Origin: JAFAZJ01 sp050183765
Lineage (GTDB): Bacteria; Pseudomonadota; Alphaproteobacteria; Reyranellales; Reyranellaceae
Direction: 5' to 3'
Length of the DNA: 64,000 nt
Assembly (NCBI GenBank): GCA_050183765.1
Contig: JBFXAZ010000010.1
Span: 13,267-77,266, forward strand
In this document: piece after piece, positions 6,508 to 14,813 of the stretch
Position numbering within the stretch: the first letter of the stretch is position 1
Layout of the letters: the number at the start of each line of letters is the position of its first letter
The notes under the pieces: generated by a model
The model's input: the letters and a program-made list of their open reading frames with translations, nothing else
Database searches by the model: none
What the model was told of the DNA's origin: nothing
Program-made: the position numbers and the translations under genes

Positions 6508-8433
6508 ATGACATGGTCCGATGGTCTTGAGCGTGGCTCGCCAGCCTACGAAATCGCGGCGTGCGCGAATTCGCGCCTAAGGGTTGTTGCTGGACCCGGC
6601 ACCGGCAAATCGTTTGCAATGAAGCGGCGCGTGGCGCGACTTCTTGAAAACGGAGTAGACCCATCCTCGATACTGCCGGTCACATTCACCCGCGTAGCGG
6701 CGGAGGATCTCCATCGCGAGTTGGTGGGTATGGGCGTTGCCGGCTGCGACGAGCTCGAAGGGCGAACGCTTCACAGCTTGGCGTTCAAGGTATTGATGAG
6801 CGAGCATGCGCTCACAGCGACTGACCGGACTGCAAGACCGCTCAACGACTTCGAGATGCAGCCGCTTCTTGCGGACCTTGCCGGAAGTCACGACGGCAAG
6901 CGCAGCGTAAAGAAGCGCATCAAGGCCTTTGAAGCAGCTTGGGCGCGACTACAATCTGACGAGCCGGGCTATGTGCAGTCAGCAGCGGATGCAGCGCTGG
7001 AAGGCGATCTTGTTGAGTGGCTTAGGTTCCATCGGAGCATGCTCATCGGCGAAGCGATTCCGCTCGTCTATCATTACCTCAGAGACAACCCAGCTGCTCC
7101 AGTCTGTTCCGAGTTCTCGCATATCCTCGTAGACGAATTCCAAGACCTCAACAAAGCCGAACAAGGGGTGCTGCAATTGCTGTCAACCTCGGCTGAGGTT
7201 TGCATTGTCGGCGACGATGACCAGTCAATATACAGCTTCAAGCACGCGCACCCGGACGGGATCAGGCAGTGGCTTGTGACTAACGCTGGCGCCGCCGATC
7301 TTGAACTCGCGGAATGCCGTCGATGTCCAACCCGTGTTGTCGTCATGGCAAATGCGCTCATCGCGCACAATCAAGATAGGCCTGTACCGCGGGCACTGAA
7401 CCCACGTGCACAGAATGGCCCTGGTGAAATTGATATTGTGCAGTTTGGGACGCTCGCCGACGAAGTCCATGGAATCGTCACCACCATTGAGGAGTTGGTG
7501 GCGGCAGGCACGCCCCCTGGTGACATCCTTGTCCTCGCGCAGCGTAGTGTAATCGGTACACCCATCTATGACGCGCTCGTGGCGCGCCAAGTCCCCACAC
7601 GCTCCTACTATGCCGAGTCAGAACTCGACGACGAAGAGGCGCAGACGCGGTTTGCGACGCTCAAGCTATATGTCGATCGAGAGGATCGTGTCGCGCTCCG
7701 ATGGCTTCTCGGACTCGGCAGCAATGACTGGCGAGCACGAGCCTACCAGAGACTTCGCACACACTGCGAGGACGCCAACGTTGCCCCGTGGCAGGCGTTA
7801 GAACAGCTTGCCGCTGGCATCATAGCAATTCCCTACACAAGGCCCCTCGTAGAGCACTTCAACACCATTCGCGAAGCACTGGATCGGCTCGAAGCGCTGC
7901 CCGGAGTGGCGGAAGTAATTGACGACCTGCTACCGGATGGCAACGACGGCGTGCGCGATCTGCGCGCCTTGGCACTCCAGATACTCGAAACAACCGGTGA
8001 CGATCGTGAAGCGTTTCTGGCTGAGCTTACGACCTCGATCGCTAGGCCGGAGGTACCTACCGAGGTTAGCGACGTCCGGATCATGAGCCTGCACAAGAGC
8101 AAGGGGCTCAGTTCACCAGTGACCATCGTCGCCGGTTGCGTACAGGGGTTACTGCCGCGCCTTCCAGACGCCGACCTTTCTCTAGCGGCACGACGTGCTC
8201 AATTGGAGGAGCAGCGCCGACTGTTTTACGTTGGAATCACCCGTGTAAAGGCGGTCCCCGAGGAAGGAAAGCCAGGAAGGCTGATGCTGACGGGCTCACG
8301 CCAAATGCCGACCGCAGATGCGATGAGGGCCGGGATACAACACGTCGGCACGAGCTATGGAAACGCCCGCCTGAACGCGAGCCAATTCATCCGGGAGCTT
8401 GGACCCACCGCACCGACTTCACGGAGAGGATAG
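6508..8433 (+). CDS. UvrD/Rep-like SF1A DNA helicase
   Basis: A 641-residue SF1A helicase: Walker A AGPGTGKS (28-35), DEFQD (209-213), GDDDQSIYSF (235-244), motif V SLHKSKGL, and motif VI LFYVGITR. No nuclease domain is evident at the C-terminus. ATG 6508 is preferred because the likely transcript starts near 6480, downstream of the alternative ATG at 6454. Members unwind DNA 3' to 5' in repair, and relatives such as GajB act in phage defence. It diverges from the HTH-SF2 helicase and ends one base before the converging GNAT gene. Base composition is lower in GC than the surroundings, matching its divergent partner. Confidence 0.88.
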   Translation: MTWSDGLERGSPAYEIAACANSRLRVVAGPGTGKSFAMKRRVARLLENGVDPSSILPVTFTRVAAEDLHRELVGMGVAGCDELEGRTLHSLAFKVLMSEHALTATDRTARPLNDFEMQPLLADLAGSHDGKRSVKKRIKAFEAAWARLQSDEPGYVQSAADAALEGDLVEWLRFHRSMLIGEAIPLVYHYLRDNPAAPVCSEFSHILVDEFQDLNKAEQGVLQLLSTSAEVCIVGDDDQSIYSFKHAHPDGIRQWLVTNAGAADLELAECRRCPTRVVVMANALIAHNQDRPVPRALNPRAQNGPGEIDIVQFGTLADEVHGIVTTIEELVAAGTPPGDILVLAQRSVIGTPIYDALVARQVPTRSYYAESELDDEEAQTRFATLKLYVDREDRVALRWLLGLGSNDWRARAYQRLRTHCEDANVAPWQALEQLAAGIIAIPYTRPLVEHFNTIREALDRLEALPGVAEVIDDLLPDGNDGVRDLRALALQILETTGDDREAFLAELTTSIARPEVPTEVSDVRIMSLHKSKGLSSPVTIVAGCVQGLLPRLPDADLSLAARRAQLEEQRRLFYVGITRVKAVPEEGKPGRLMLTGSRQMPTADAMRAGIQHVGTSYGNARLNASQFIRELGPTAPTSRRG

Positions 8434-8434
8434 C

Positions 8435-9001
8435 CTAGCTTTCGGCGACCCCTGGTCCTCGTAGCTGGCGCCAGGTCGCGGCGTCGATATCGTACCGCAC
8501 GACGTCGAGACCCTTGTACCGGCCATCGGCTCCACGCGTCATGCCCAGCCGTTTCATCAGGCCCCAGGAGCGCACGTTGGTTTCCAGCGTGATCGCGAGG
8601 ATCGACGGCAGGCCCACGACATCGAAGCCGAAATCCAGCGACGCCGACGCGGCTTCGCGGGCATATCCCCGGCCGTGCAGCTCGGGCAGGAACGCGTAGA
8701 GCACCTCGGTGCCGTCGAACTCCGGCAGGAAGCGCAGACCGACATGGCCGACCAGGCGTCCCTCGCGCGCCGCGCCATCATGCATCGCGACGCGCTCGAA
8801 CGCGCCCCAGGGCGCGTAGCCGCGCGCGCTCCAGTCGGCGGCGAACGCATCGATGGTGGCACGCGCGCGCTCGAGCGGATCGCCCGGCGATGTCGGCAGC
8901 CACGCTGCGATTCCGGGATGGAAGCGCATCGCCACATAGGCTTCGGCATCGCTGGGCGAAAGCGGACGCAGGATCAGGCGCGATGTGACGACGACACTCA
9001 T
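8435..9001 (-). CDS. GNAT-family N-acetyltransferase (RimJ/RimL-like), copy B
   Basis: A 188-residue GNAT with the family acetyl-CoA loop in GRGYAREAASASLDFGF and N-x-R-S-W further on. It shares with copy A (2785-3306) the order LRP, DAEAY, HP-x3-AWL, GYAPW, GRLVGHVGLR and MGM, so the two are paralogues about 5 kb apart. The acceptor substrate is unknown. Start ATG is at 8999-9001. Its stop lies one base from the stop of the converging UvrD-like gene, so the low-GC block ends abruptly here and this gene returns to host-like GC. Confidence 0.85.
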   Translation of the reverse strand: MSVVVTSRLILRPLSPSDAEAYVAMRFHPGIAAWLPTSPGDPLERARATIDAFAADWSARGYAPWGAFERVAMHDGAAREGRLVGHVGLRFLPEFDGTEVLYAFLPELHGRGYAREAASASLDFGFDVVGLPSILAITLETNVRSWGLMKRLGMTRGADGRYKGLDVVRYDIDAATWRQLRGPGVAES

Positions 9002-9052
9002 GGCCCCAGTCTATCCGAGCCTCGACTCGTCTGCGCCCGCTGGCCATGATCG

Positions 9053-9070
9053 GGTGAACGACCGTTCACC
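9053..9070. promoter_or_regulatory. Perfect 18-base palindrome before the acyl-CoA dehydrogenase
   Basis: GGTGAACG-AC-CGTTCACC is a perfect inverted repeat with eight-base arms and a two-base centre. It ends next to the GGAGG ribosome site and 13 bases before the ATG at 9084. The size and symmetry suit an operator for a TetR-family regulator. No such regulator gene is adjacent. Confidence 0.6.
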
Positions 9071-9083
9071 GGAGGGACGCGCC

Positions 9084-10352
9084 ATGGACTTCGACATTCC
9101 CGCCGAGATCGCCGCCTATCTGCGCGAGCTCGACGCCTTCATCGAGCGCGAGATCCGGCCGCTGGAGCAGCAGGACGACAACATCCGCTTCTTCGATCAC
9201 CGCCGCGAGCACGCGCGCACCGACTGGGACAACGACGGCCAGCCGCGCCACGAGTGGGAAGACCTGCTCAAGGAGATGCGCCGGCGCGCCGACAAGGCGG
9301 GCCATCTGCGCTTCGCCCTGCCGAAGGCGCTGGGCGGCAAGGACGGCTCGAACCTCGCCATGGCGATCATCCGTGAGCATCTCGCGCACAAGGGGCTGGG
9401 CCTGCACAACGACCTGCAGAACGAAAGCTCGATCGTCGGCAATTTCCCGGTCGCCCTGCTGATGCATCACTTCGGCACGCAGGAGCAGAAGGACGCGTTC
9501 ATCGAGCCGATGTTCGCCGGCACGAAACGCGTCGCCTTCGGCTTGACGGAACCCAAGCACGGCTCCGACGCCACCTTCATGGAGACCACCGCCGTGAAGC
9601 AGGGCGGCGACTGGGTGCTCAACGGCATGAAGCGGTTCAACACCGGCATGCACACCGCGACGCACGACCTCGTTTTCGCCCGCACCTCGGGCAAGGCGGG
9701 CGACGCGCGCGGCATCTCGTGCTTCCTGGTGCCGGTGAGCACGCCGGGCTTCAAGGTCGAGTACATGTGGTGGACCTTCAACATGCCCAGCGACCACGCC
9801 GAGGTGTCGCTGACCGACGTCAAGGTCCCCGCCTCGACCATGCTGGGTGCGGAAGGACACGGGCTCGACGTGGCGCAGACCTTCGTGCACGAGAACCGCA
9901 TCCGCCAGGCCGCCTCGTCGCTGGGCGCGGCGCAGTACTGCATCGACATGAGCGTCGCCTACGCCAATCAGCGCGTGGTCTTCGGCAAGAAGCTGTCGAG
10001 CAACCAGGCGATCCAGTTCCCGCTCGCCGAGCTGCACACCGAGGCCGAGATGGTGCGCGGGCTGGTGCGCAAGACGGCGTGGCACCTCGATCGCGAGCAC
10101 CACATGGATGTCAGCCCCTGGGTGGCGATGGCCAACTACCGCGGCAACCGCCTGTGCTGCGACGCCGCCGACCGCGCCATGCAGGTGCATGGCGGCGTCG
10201 GCTACTCCAGGCATTTCCCGTTCGAGCACATCTACCGCCACCACCGGCGCTATCGCATCACCGAAGGCTCGGAAGAGATCCAGATCCGCCGCATCGCCGG
10301 CTCGATGTTCGGCTACTGGGGCACGCAGCGGAAGCCCAAGGCGGCGGAGTAA
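9084..10352 (+). CDS. Acyl-CoA dehydrogenase family protein
   Basis: A 422-residue flavoprotein of the acyl-CoA dehydrogenase fold. The central FAD/substrate region reads FGLTEPKHGSDA, and the C-terminal region carries MQVHGGVGYSRHFPFEHIYRHHRRYRI in pieces typical of the family, ending in EGSEEIQIRRIAG. It oxidises acyl-CoA thioesters to 2-enoyl-CoA and passes electrons to ETF. The catalytic Glu position is not certain by eye. Start ATG 9084 is backed by GGAGG at 9071-9075. A perfect palindrome just upstream suggests repressor control. It stands alone as a transcription unit, followed by a repeat element. Confidence 0.9.
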   Translation: MDFDIPAEIAAYLRELDAFIEREIRPLEQQDDNIRFFDHRREHARTDWDNDGQPRHEWEDLLKEMRRRADKAGHLRFALPKALGGKDGSNLAMAIIREHLAHKGLGLHNDLQNESSIVGNFPVALLMHHFGTQEQKDAFIEPMFAGTKRVAFGLTEPKHGSDATFMETTAVKQGGDWVLNGMKRFNTGMHTATHDLVFARTSGKAGDARGISCFLVPVSTPGFKVEYMWWTFNMPSDHAEVSLTDVKVPASTMLGAEGHGLDVAQTFVHENRIRQAASSLGAAQYCIDMSVAYANQRVVFGKKLSSNQAIQFPLAELHTEAEMVRGLVRKTAWHLDREHHMDVSPWVAMANYRGNRLCCDAADRAMQVHGGVGYSRHFPFEHIYRHHRRYRITEGSEEIQIRRIAGSMFGYWGTQRKPKAAE

Positions 10353-10358
10353 GCCTTT

Positions 10359-10511
10359 CTTCTCCCCGCGAAGGCGGGGAGAAGGTGCCCGAAGGGCGGA
10401 TGAGGGGCTTCGCGGCGTTCCAACAGCAACAGCATTCGTTGTTGCGCGAAGAAGCCCCTCATCCGCCTCGCTGGCGCTCGGCACCTTCTCCCCGCCTTCG
10501 CGGGGAGAAGG
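10359..10511. repeat. Family 1 palindromic repeat, full-length copy
   Basis: It has the same architecture as the copy at 2613-2765: terminal CTTCTCCCCGC hairpins, inner arms with GGCGGATGAGGGGCTTCG and complement, and a unique centre of about 25 bases. It lies between the acyl-CoA dehydrogenase stop and the EamA start. Confidence 0.9.
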
Positions 10512-10544
10512 AAGCAACGGCATCGCCCTTGCACAGAGAGTCGC

Positions 10545-11450
10545 ATGTCCGAGTCCCCAGGCAGGCAGCGCGCGGGCGACGCGCTGATGCTGTTTTCCGT
10601 CGTCGTCTTCGGGTCGAGCTTTCCGTTCGCCAAGCCCCTGGTCATGGCAATGGACCCTCTGCTGTTCAGCTCGACGCGCGCGCTGTTCTCGGCGGCGTTC
10701 CTGTTCGCGGTGCTGCTGGCGTCGCGCCGGCCCGTCCTGCTGCCGCGGCGCGAATGGCTGCCGGCGATCGGCGTCGGCCTGTTCGGCTTCACCTTGTTCC
10801 AGGGCTCATGGGCATCGGCGCTGCGCGAGGCGCCGCCCGGGGTCGCGGCGATCTACCTCGCCACCTCGCCGATCTGGGCCGCGATCTTCGCGCGCATCGC
10901 GGGCAAGCGCATGGCGCCGACGGCCTGGATCGGCCTGGTGATCGCGCTGATCGGCGTGTTCGTCGTGGTCAACAACGACTTCGCGCGCATCGTCGTGCGG
11001 ATCGATTCGCTGCGGCCCGCTTTGTGGTGGCTGGCCAATGCCATGGGCTGGGCGCTGTTCGTCAACATCTCGGCGCCCTTCGTGGCGCGCGTCGGACCGC
11101 TGCGCTCCGGCGCGTGGATGTCGGCGGTCGGCGCCGCGACCCTGCTGTGCATCGCGCTGGCCTGGGGTGGCGACCTGCGCGCCTTCCTGCGCTTCGACAT
11201 CGGTCTGTGGGCGGCCTTCGGCTACATGGCGCTGGTCGTCGGCGGCCTGTCGTTCCTGACCTGGAATCTCGGCCTCGACCGGCTCGGCGCGCCGCGCGCG
11301 ATGCTTTTCATGTACCTCGTGCCGGTCGCCGCCGTGTGCATCGCCGCGGCCGTATTCGGCGATCCGCTCACGGCGCCGCGCATCGCCGGCGGCATCGTGG
11401 TGCTGGGCGGCGTCGCGCTGACCCGCGCCGGCATGGCGAAACGTGGCTGA
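10545..11450 (+). CDS. EamA/DMT-superfamily transporter
   Basis: A 301-residue inner-membrane protein with about ten hydrophobic segments arranged as two EamA repeats. The first starts LMLFSVVVFGSSFPFAK and the second starts near residue 160 with LWWLANAMGWALF. The drug/metabolite transporter family exports amino acids, nucleotides or drugs; the substrate is unknown. The start ATG lies 33 bases after the repeat element. A second EamA gene of similar size lies at 16828-17772, but they are not obviously close paralogues. Confidence 0.88.
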   Translation: MSESPGRQRAGDALMLFSVVVFGSSFPFAKPLVMAMDPLLFSSTRALFSAAFLFAVLLASRRPVLLPRREWLPAIGVGLFGFTLFQGSWASALREAPPGVAAIYLATSPIWAAIFARIAGKRMAPTAWIGLVIALIGVFVVVNNDFARIVVRIDSLRPALWWLANAMGWALFVNISAPFVARVGPLRSGAWMSAVGAATLLCIALAWGGDLRAFLRFDIGLWAAFGYMALVVGGLSFLTWNLGLDRLGAPRAMLFMYLVPVAAVCIAAAVFGDPLTAPRIAGGIVVLGGVALTRAGMAKRG

Positions 11451-11504
11451 GGCCGGCGCGATGGCGTATAGCTCCCTGCCCCGCCCGGCGCGGAAGGAGC
11501 GAGC

Positions 11505-12395
11505 ATGGCGTACTGGTGGCTGAACCAGAACGAGGACGAGATCTATTTCTGGGACGATGAGCTGATCGTCGTGCCGCGCCGCGACAAGCTCGGCAAGACC
11601 GCGCCCGGCTTCGCCGTCGCCGCCGGCATGCAGCCCGGCGATCTCGGCTTCGCCTTCGTCGGCGGCGACCTCGAGGCGGTGTTCGCGGTGATCGGGGCCG
11701 GCGAGGAGGAGGTCATCGAGCTGGGCGCCGACGGCCAGCGCCGGCCGGCGCGCATCGTGCCCGGCCGCTTCGTCGACCTGCCGGTACCGCTGACCTTCGA
11801 AACGCTGAGCACCCTGCTGCGTGGCGCCCTGCCGCTCGTCGAGTCGCCGCTGCAGCCGGGCAACGAGCGGTCTGAAACGCGCGTTTACACGATCGAGGAT
11901 GGCGTGGCGCAGCGCCTGATCCACGCCGTGCTGGTCGGCGACCCGGTCGCCGGCGGCGCGCTGGGCGATGCGATGGCCGCGGCGCTCGGCGCCAGCGCGC
12001 GCGACGACCAGGTCGTCGAGGCGCTGAGCGCGGCGCGGCTGGGCGCCGGCCCGTTCGGCGAGGCGGTCTTCGCGCTGTGGGACGGCGGCTGCGCCGCGAC
12101 CGGCACGACCCATCGCGGCCTGGTGCAGGTCGTGCCGATCAAGCCCTGGGTGCTGGCCAGCGACGAGGAGCGGCTGGATCCGCAGAACGGCCTGCCGCTG
12201 ACGCCGACCTGGCACGTCGCCTTCAGCAGCGGCCTGATCGCCTTCGAGGACGACGGCTCGATCGTGCTGGGCCGCGATCTCGATGCCGAGGACGCGCGCA
12301 GGGCCGGCATCGATCCCAAGTTCCGCCTGGCGCTCAAGGGCGACCGCCAGGCCGCCTATCTCGCCGCCCACCGCGCGGCGCTGTTCGACGGATGA
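11505..12395 (+). CDS. YWW-type EVE-like N-domain fused to a degenerate HNH domain
   Basis: The 296-residue protein begins MAYWWLNQNEDEIYFW with a later PGDLGFAFVGGDL, the pattern I know from the EVE-like N-domain that precedes many HNH endonucleases. Its C-terminal half follows that HNH domain closely: CAATG, then PIKPW, then ERLDPQNGLPLTP and GLIAFEDDG. In active relatives the IKPW motif is preceded by the catalytic His (SHIKPW); here it is VPIKPW, so that His is replaced by Pro. The conserved Asp after the NGL motif also seems lost. It is probably a non-cleaving DNA- or modified-base-binding relative. The next gene overlaps by four bases. Confidence 0.65.
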   Translation: MAYWWLNQNEDEIYFWDDELIVVPRRDKLGKTAPGFAVAAGMQPGDLGFAFVGGDLEAVFAVIGAGEEEVIELGADGQRRPARIVPGRFVDLPVPLTFETLSTLLRGALPLVESPLQPGNERSETRVYTIEDGVAQRLIHAVLVGDPVAGGALGDAMAAALGASARDDQVVEALSAARLGAGPFGEAVFALWDGGCAATGTTHRGLVQVVPIKPWVLASDEERLDPQNGLPLTPTWHVAFSSGLIAFEDDGSIVLGRDLDAEDARRAGIDPKFRLALKGDRQAAYLAAHRAALFDG

Positions 12396-12961
12396 GCGGC
12401 GAGCGGCGCCAACCGCCCTATCGCGTCGAGGGCGACGCCGCGCTGATCGAGCTCAGCCTCGACACCGTCGCCCAGCTCTTCAACTCGCTCGACCCCGCGC
12501 CCTTCCTCGCCAGGGACCTCGACCGCGACGCCGAGGAATGGATCGTCGGCGCGCTCACCGAGCTGCCGGAAGGCCACCGACCGCTTCTCGTGATCCATCT
12601 GCCCGCGAGCGAAGCGGAGTCGACGGAAGCGAAGGGCCTGGCCGACGCGATCCACAACTACTTCGCCTACCGCGCCAGCGTCGCCGCGCGCGAGCTGCGC
12701 CTGGGCTTCGAGCACGGCCGTGTCAGCCTGATGATCGGGCTCGCCTTCCTCGCCGCCTGCACGGGCCTGCGCGAGCTGCTGTCGGCCATGCTGCCGCACA
12801 ACGTGTTCCAGCGCGGCCTGAACGAGGGCCTGCTGATCGTCGGCTGGGTCGCGATGTGGCGGCCGCTCGAAATCTATCTCTACGACTGGTGGCCGCATCG
12901 AAGGCGGCGTCGCCTCTTCGAACGCCTGGCGCGCATCGACATCGAGGTGCGCAAGGTGTGA
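12392..12961 (+). CDS. Conserved membrane protein of unknown function
   Basis: A 189-residue protein whose ATG overlaps the previous stop (ATGA), so the two are translationally coupled. Residues 1-105 look cytoplasmic and soluble (LFNSLDPAPFLARDLDRDAEEW region). Two hydrophobic helices follow at about 110-130 and 145-165, with a basic tail containing HRRRRR. I do not recognise a named family, though the DPAPF-x-x-RDLD motif feels like a conserved signature. Coupling suggests that it works with the HNH-like protein, perhaps as a membrane anchor or effector; that is inference. Confidence 0.75.
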   Translation: MSGERRQPPYRVEGDAALIELSLDTVAQLFNSLDPAPFLARDLDRDAEEWIVGALTELPEGHRPLLVIHLPASEAESTEAKGLADAIHNYFAYRASVAARELRLGFEHGRVSLMIGLAFLAACTGLRELLSAMLPHNVFQRGLNEGLLIVGWVAMWRPLEIYLYDWWPHRRRRRLFERLARIDIEVRKV

Positions 12962-12985
12962 CCGGGCGCGCCGTCGTCTCGACGG

Positions 12986-13098
12986 CATCATGAAGATATT
13001 CACCACAGAGACACAGAGGTCACAGAGAACGGCATGCCCACAGCCTTTTCTTTGTCTTCCTCCGTGTCTCTGTGTCTCTGTGGTTCGTATTCATGATG
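12986..13098. repeat. Inverted repeat with CACAGAGACACAGAGG arms (family 3)
   Basis: The left arm starts CATCATGAA and contains CACCACAGAGACACAGAGG. The right arm contains the complement CCTCCGTGTCTCTGTG, duplicated in part, and ends TTCATGATG. The centre is pyrimidine-rich. It lies between the membrane-protein stop and the hydrolase stop. Similar CACAGAGACACAGAG repeats are known from many unrelated bacteria. Confidence 0.8.
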
Positions 13099-13122
13099 CC
13101 GGCGCAACGCCGGCGGTCCCAA

Positions 13123-14103
13123 TCAGCGTGCGCCGATCGTCGCCATCAGGTGCGCGCGCACGTCCGTGACGGCGCGCGCCAGCGCCTCGGGATTGCCGCC
13201 GAAATGCGCGCCGCGCGTCATGCAGCCGCGAAGGTAGGCGCCGATGCGCTCCGGCGGCACCACCGCGCCGTCGTCCCAGCGCCGGCCCTGCACCGGCTCG
13301 AGCTCGATATCCATGCGGCAGTCGCGCGCCGACTGGACGTTGGCGAAGAGGCGCACCGGGCCGGGCGAGTCGAAGCCATGCGACGCATCGGGATAGACGA
13401 TCGAGCGGATCGGCGCGCCCTTGCCGCGGAACCAGTCGATATAGCGCGCGCACTGCGCCGCCGGGGTGTAGTCGTCCGCGCCGCCCATCAGCACCAGCAT
13501 CGGCGCGCCCGTGATCTCGCGCGAGACGTAGGGCAGCGCGCAGGAGGGATAGAGCGGCACATGGGTGGCGAAGCGCAGATCGCCCGCCACGGCGCGGCGA
13601 AGCGGCTCGAGCGCGGTATAGAACGAGACCTGGCCGCCCTTGGAGAAGCCCATGATGCCGATGCGGCCGGGATCGATGCGGGGATGCGTGGACAGCAGCT
13701 TCAGGGCGGCGAAGGCATCGGCGACCATGGCCATGGTCGGGACTCGGCTCTGATCCTCGGCCGTGGCGCGCACACCGCGCGGCCGGAACGAGTCGGTGAC
13801 GAAGGCCGCGACGCCCATGTCGAGAAGACGTTTGGCCCAGGCATGCTCGCGGCCGGCGGAGATCCCGCCGCTGCCATGCACCACCACCATCGCCGGCACC
13901 CGCGCCGTCCCCGGCGGCAGGCTGAGCGTGCCCAGAATCTCGACGCCGGGTCCGGTGCCGCCCATCAGCGCCGTCGGCCCCGACGGCGAGGACGAGGCGA
14001 AGCGGATCTCGCCGGCGCGGCCGTCGCGCAGGTCCGTCACGGGCTGCGCCTGGGCGCCAAGCGCCCAGAGCAGGCCGACCAGCATTCCCACCACTCTACG
14101 CAC
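13123..14103 (-). CDS. Secreted dienelactone-hydrolase-like alpha/beta hydrolase
   Basis: A 326-residue protein. A GTG at 14101-14103 with AGGGAG seven bases upstream gives a signal peptide (MLVGLLWALGAQA), and this start is preferred over ATG 14124. The mature part has the alpha/beta-hydrolase core: the oxyanion segment VVHGSGG (75-80), the nucleophile elbow GFSKGG (S154), an acidic residue in MGGADDYTP (about 210) and H242 in DASHGFD. Dienelactone hydrolase relatives cleave esters or lactones; this one would act in the periplasm. It lies 23 bases downstream of the HAD gene and probably ends the SDR-HAD-hydrolase operon. Confidence 0.8.
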   Translation of the reverse strand: MRRVVGMLVGLLWALGAQAQPVTDLRDGRAGEIRFASSSPSGPTALMGGTGPGVEILGTLSLPPGTARVPAMVVVHGSGGISAGREHAWAKRLLDMGVAAFVTDSFRPRGVRATAEDQSRVPTMAMVADAFAALKLLSTHPRIDPGRIGIMGFSKGGQVSFYTALEPLRRAVAGDLRFATHVPLYPSCALPYVSREITGAPMLVLMGGADDYTPAAQCARYIDWFRGKGAPIRSIVYPDASHGFDSPGPVRLFANVQSARDCRMDIELEPVQGRRWDDGAVVPPERIGAYLRGCMTRGAHFGGNPEALARAVTDVRAHLMATIGAR

Positions 14104-14126
14104 AGCGGTTCTCCCTGGAGGCATTG

Positions 14127-14813
14127 TCAACGCGCCATCAACCGATCGATCGCAAGGGCCAGCCCGTCGGCGTCGCGCGCCTCGGCGTCGGGCATTTCCG
14201 TCCAGTCGCGCGGCTCGACGTCGCGCCAGCGCCCGACGCGCAGCCAGATGGTACCTATGCCCAGCCGCCGCGCCGGCGCGATGTCGGCGTCGATGCGGTC
14301 GCCGATCACCAGGCATTCCGCGCGTCCCGCGCCGCAGGCCTCGGCGGCGGCGGCCAGCAGACGCGGATCGGGCTTCGCCGTGTCGAGCGCCGCGCCGCTG
14401 ACGGCGGCGTCGAACAACGCGCCGTAGCCCAGGGCATCGATGCGGCCGCCGAGATCGCGCGGCGCATCGTCGAAGGCCACCAGGCCGATGCCGCCGGCGC
14501 GCAGGCTGGCGACCAGCTCGATCATCCCGGACCGCGCCACGCCCTTGCTGTCGGCGCCGCGCGTCTGCGCGAAGCGCGTCCACACGCTGTGCGCCAGCGC
14601 CGGCGAGCGGCCGGCGAGACTCCAGATCACGCCGCGCCAGAAATCCGGTGCGCGCGCTTCGAGCGTCGCGCTTTCGGCGGCAAGGTAGTCGGCGGGCTGC
14701 AGGTGGACGCTCTCGCGGCGGAACAGGTCGACGACCAGCGCGTCGGCGCGGTCGTCGAGCCCGGCCGTGTCCTCGAGCGGGCCGCCGACGTCGAACAGGA
14801 TCGCGCGGATCAC
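14127..14813 (-). CDS. HAD-superfamily hydrolase (phosphatase-like)
   Basis: A 228-residue HAD subfamily IA protein. Motif I is LFDVGGPL near the N-terminus, so the second Asp of the usual DxD is Gly, as in several FDVGG-type members. The motif III Lys is in TAKPDPRLL, and motif IV is GDRIDADIAPARRLG. It probably dephosphorylates a small metabolite, but the DVG form and unknown substrate leave activity open. Start GTG 14813 overlaps the SDR stop by four bases (GTGA), indicating coupling. Confidence 0.8.
   Translation of the reverse strand: MIRAILFDVGGPLEDTAGLDDRADALVVDLFRRESVHLQPADYLAAESATLEARAPDFWRGVIWSLAGRSPALAHSVWTRFAQTRGADSKGVARSGMIELVASLRAGGIGLVAFDDAPRDLGGRIDALGYGALFDAAVSGAALDTAKPDPRLLAAAAEACGAGRAECLVIGDRIDADIAPARRLGIGTIWLRVGRWRDVEPRDWTEMPDAEARDADGLALAIDRLMAR

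Noticed and set aside
6508..8433. Gabija GajB
   Set aside because: The protein is UvrD-like, but no OLD-family ATPase/TOPRIM GajA is adjacent, and the partner is an SF2 helicase with HTH.
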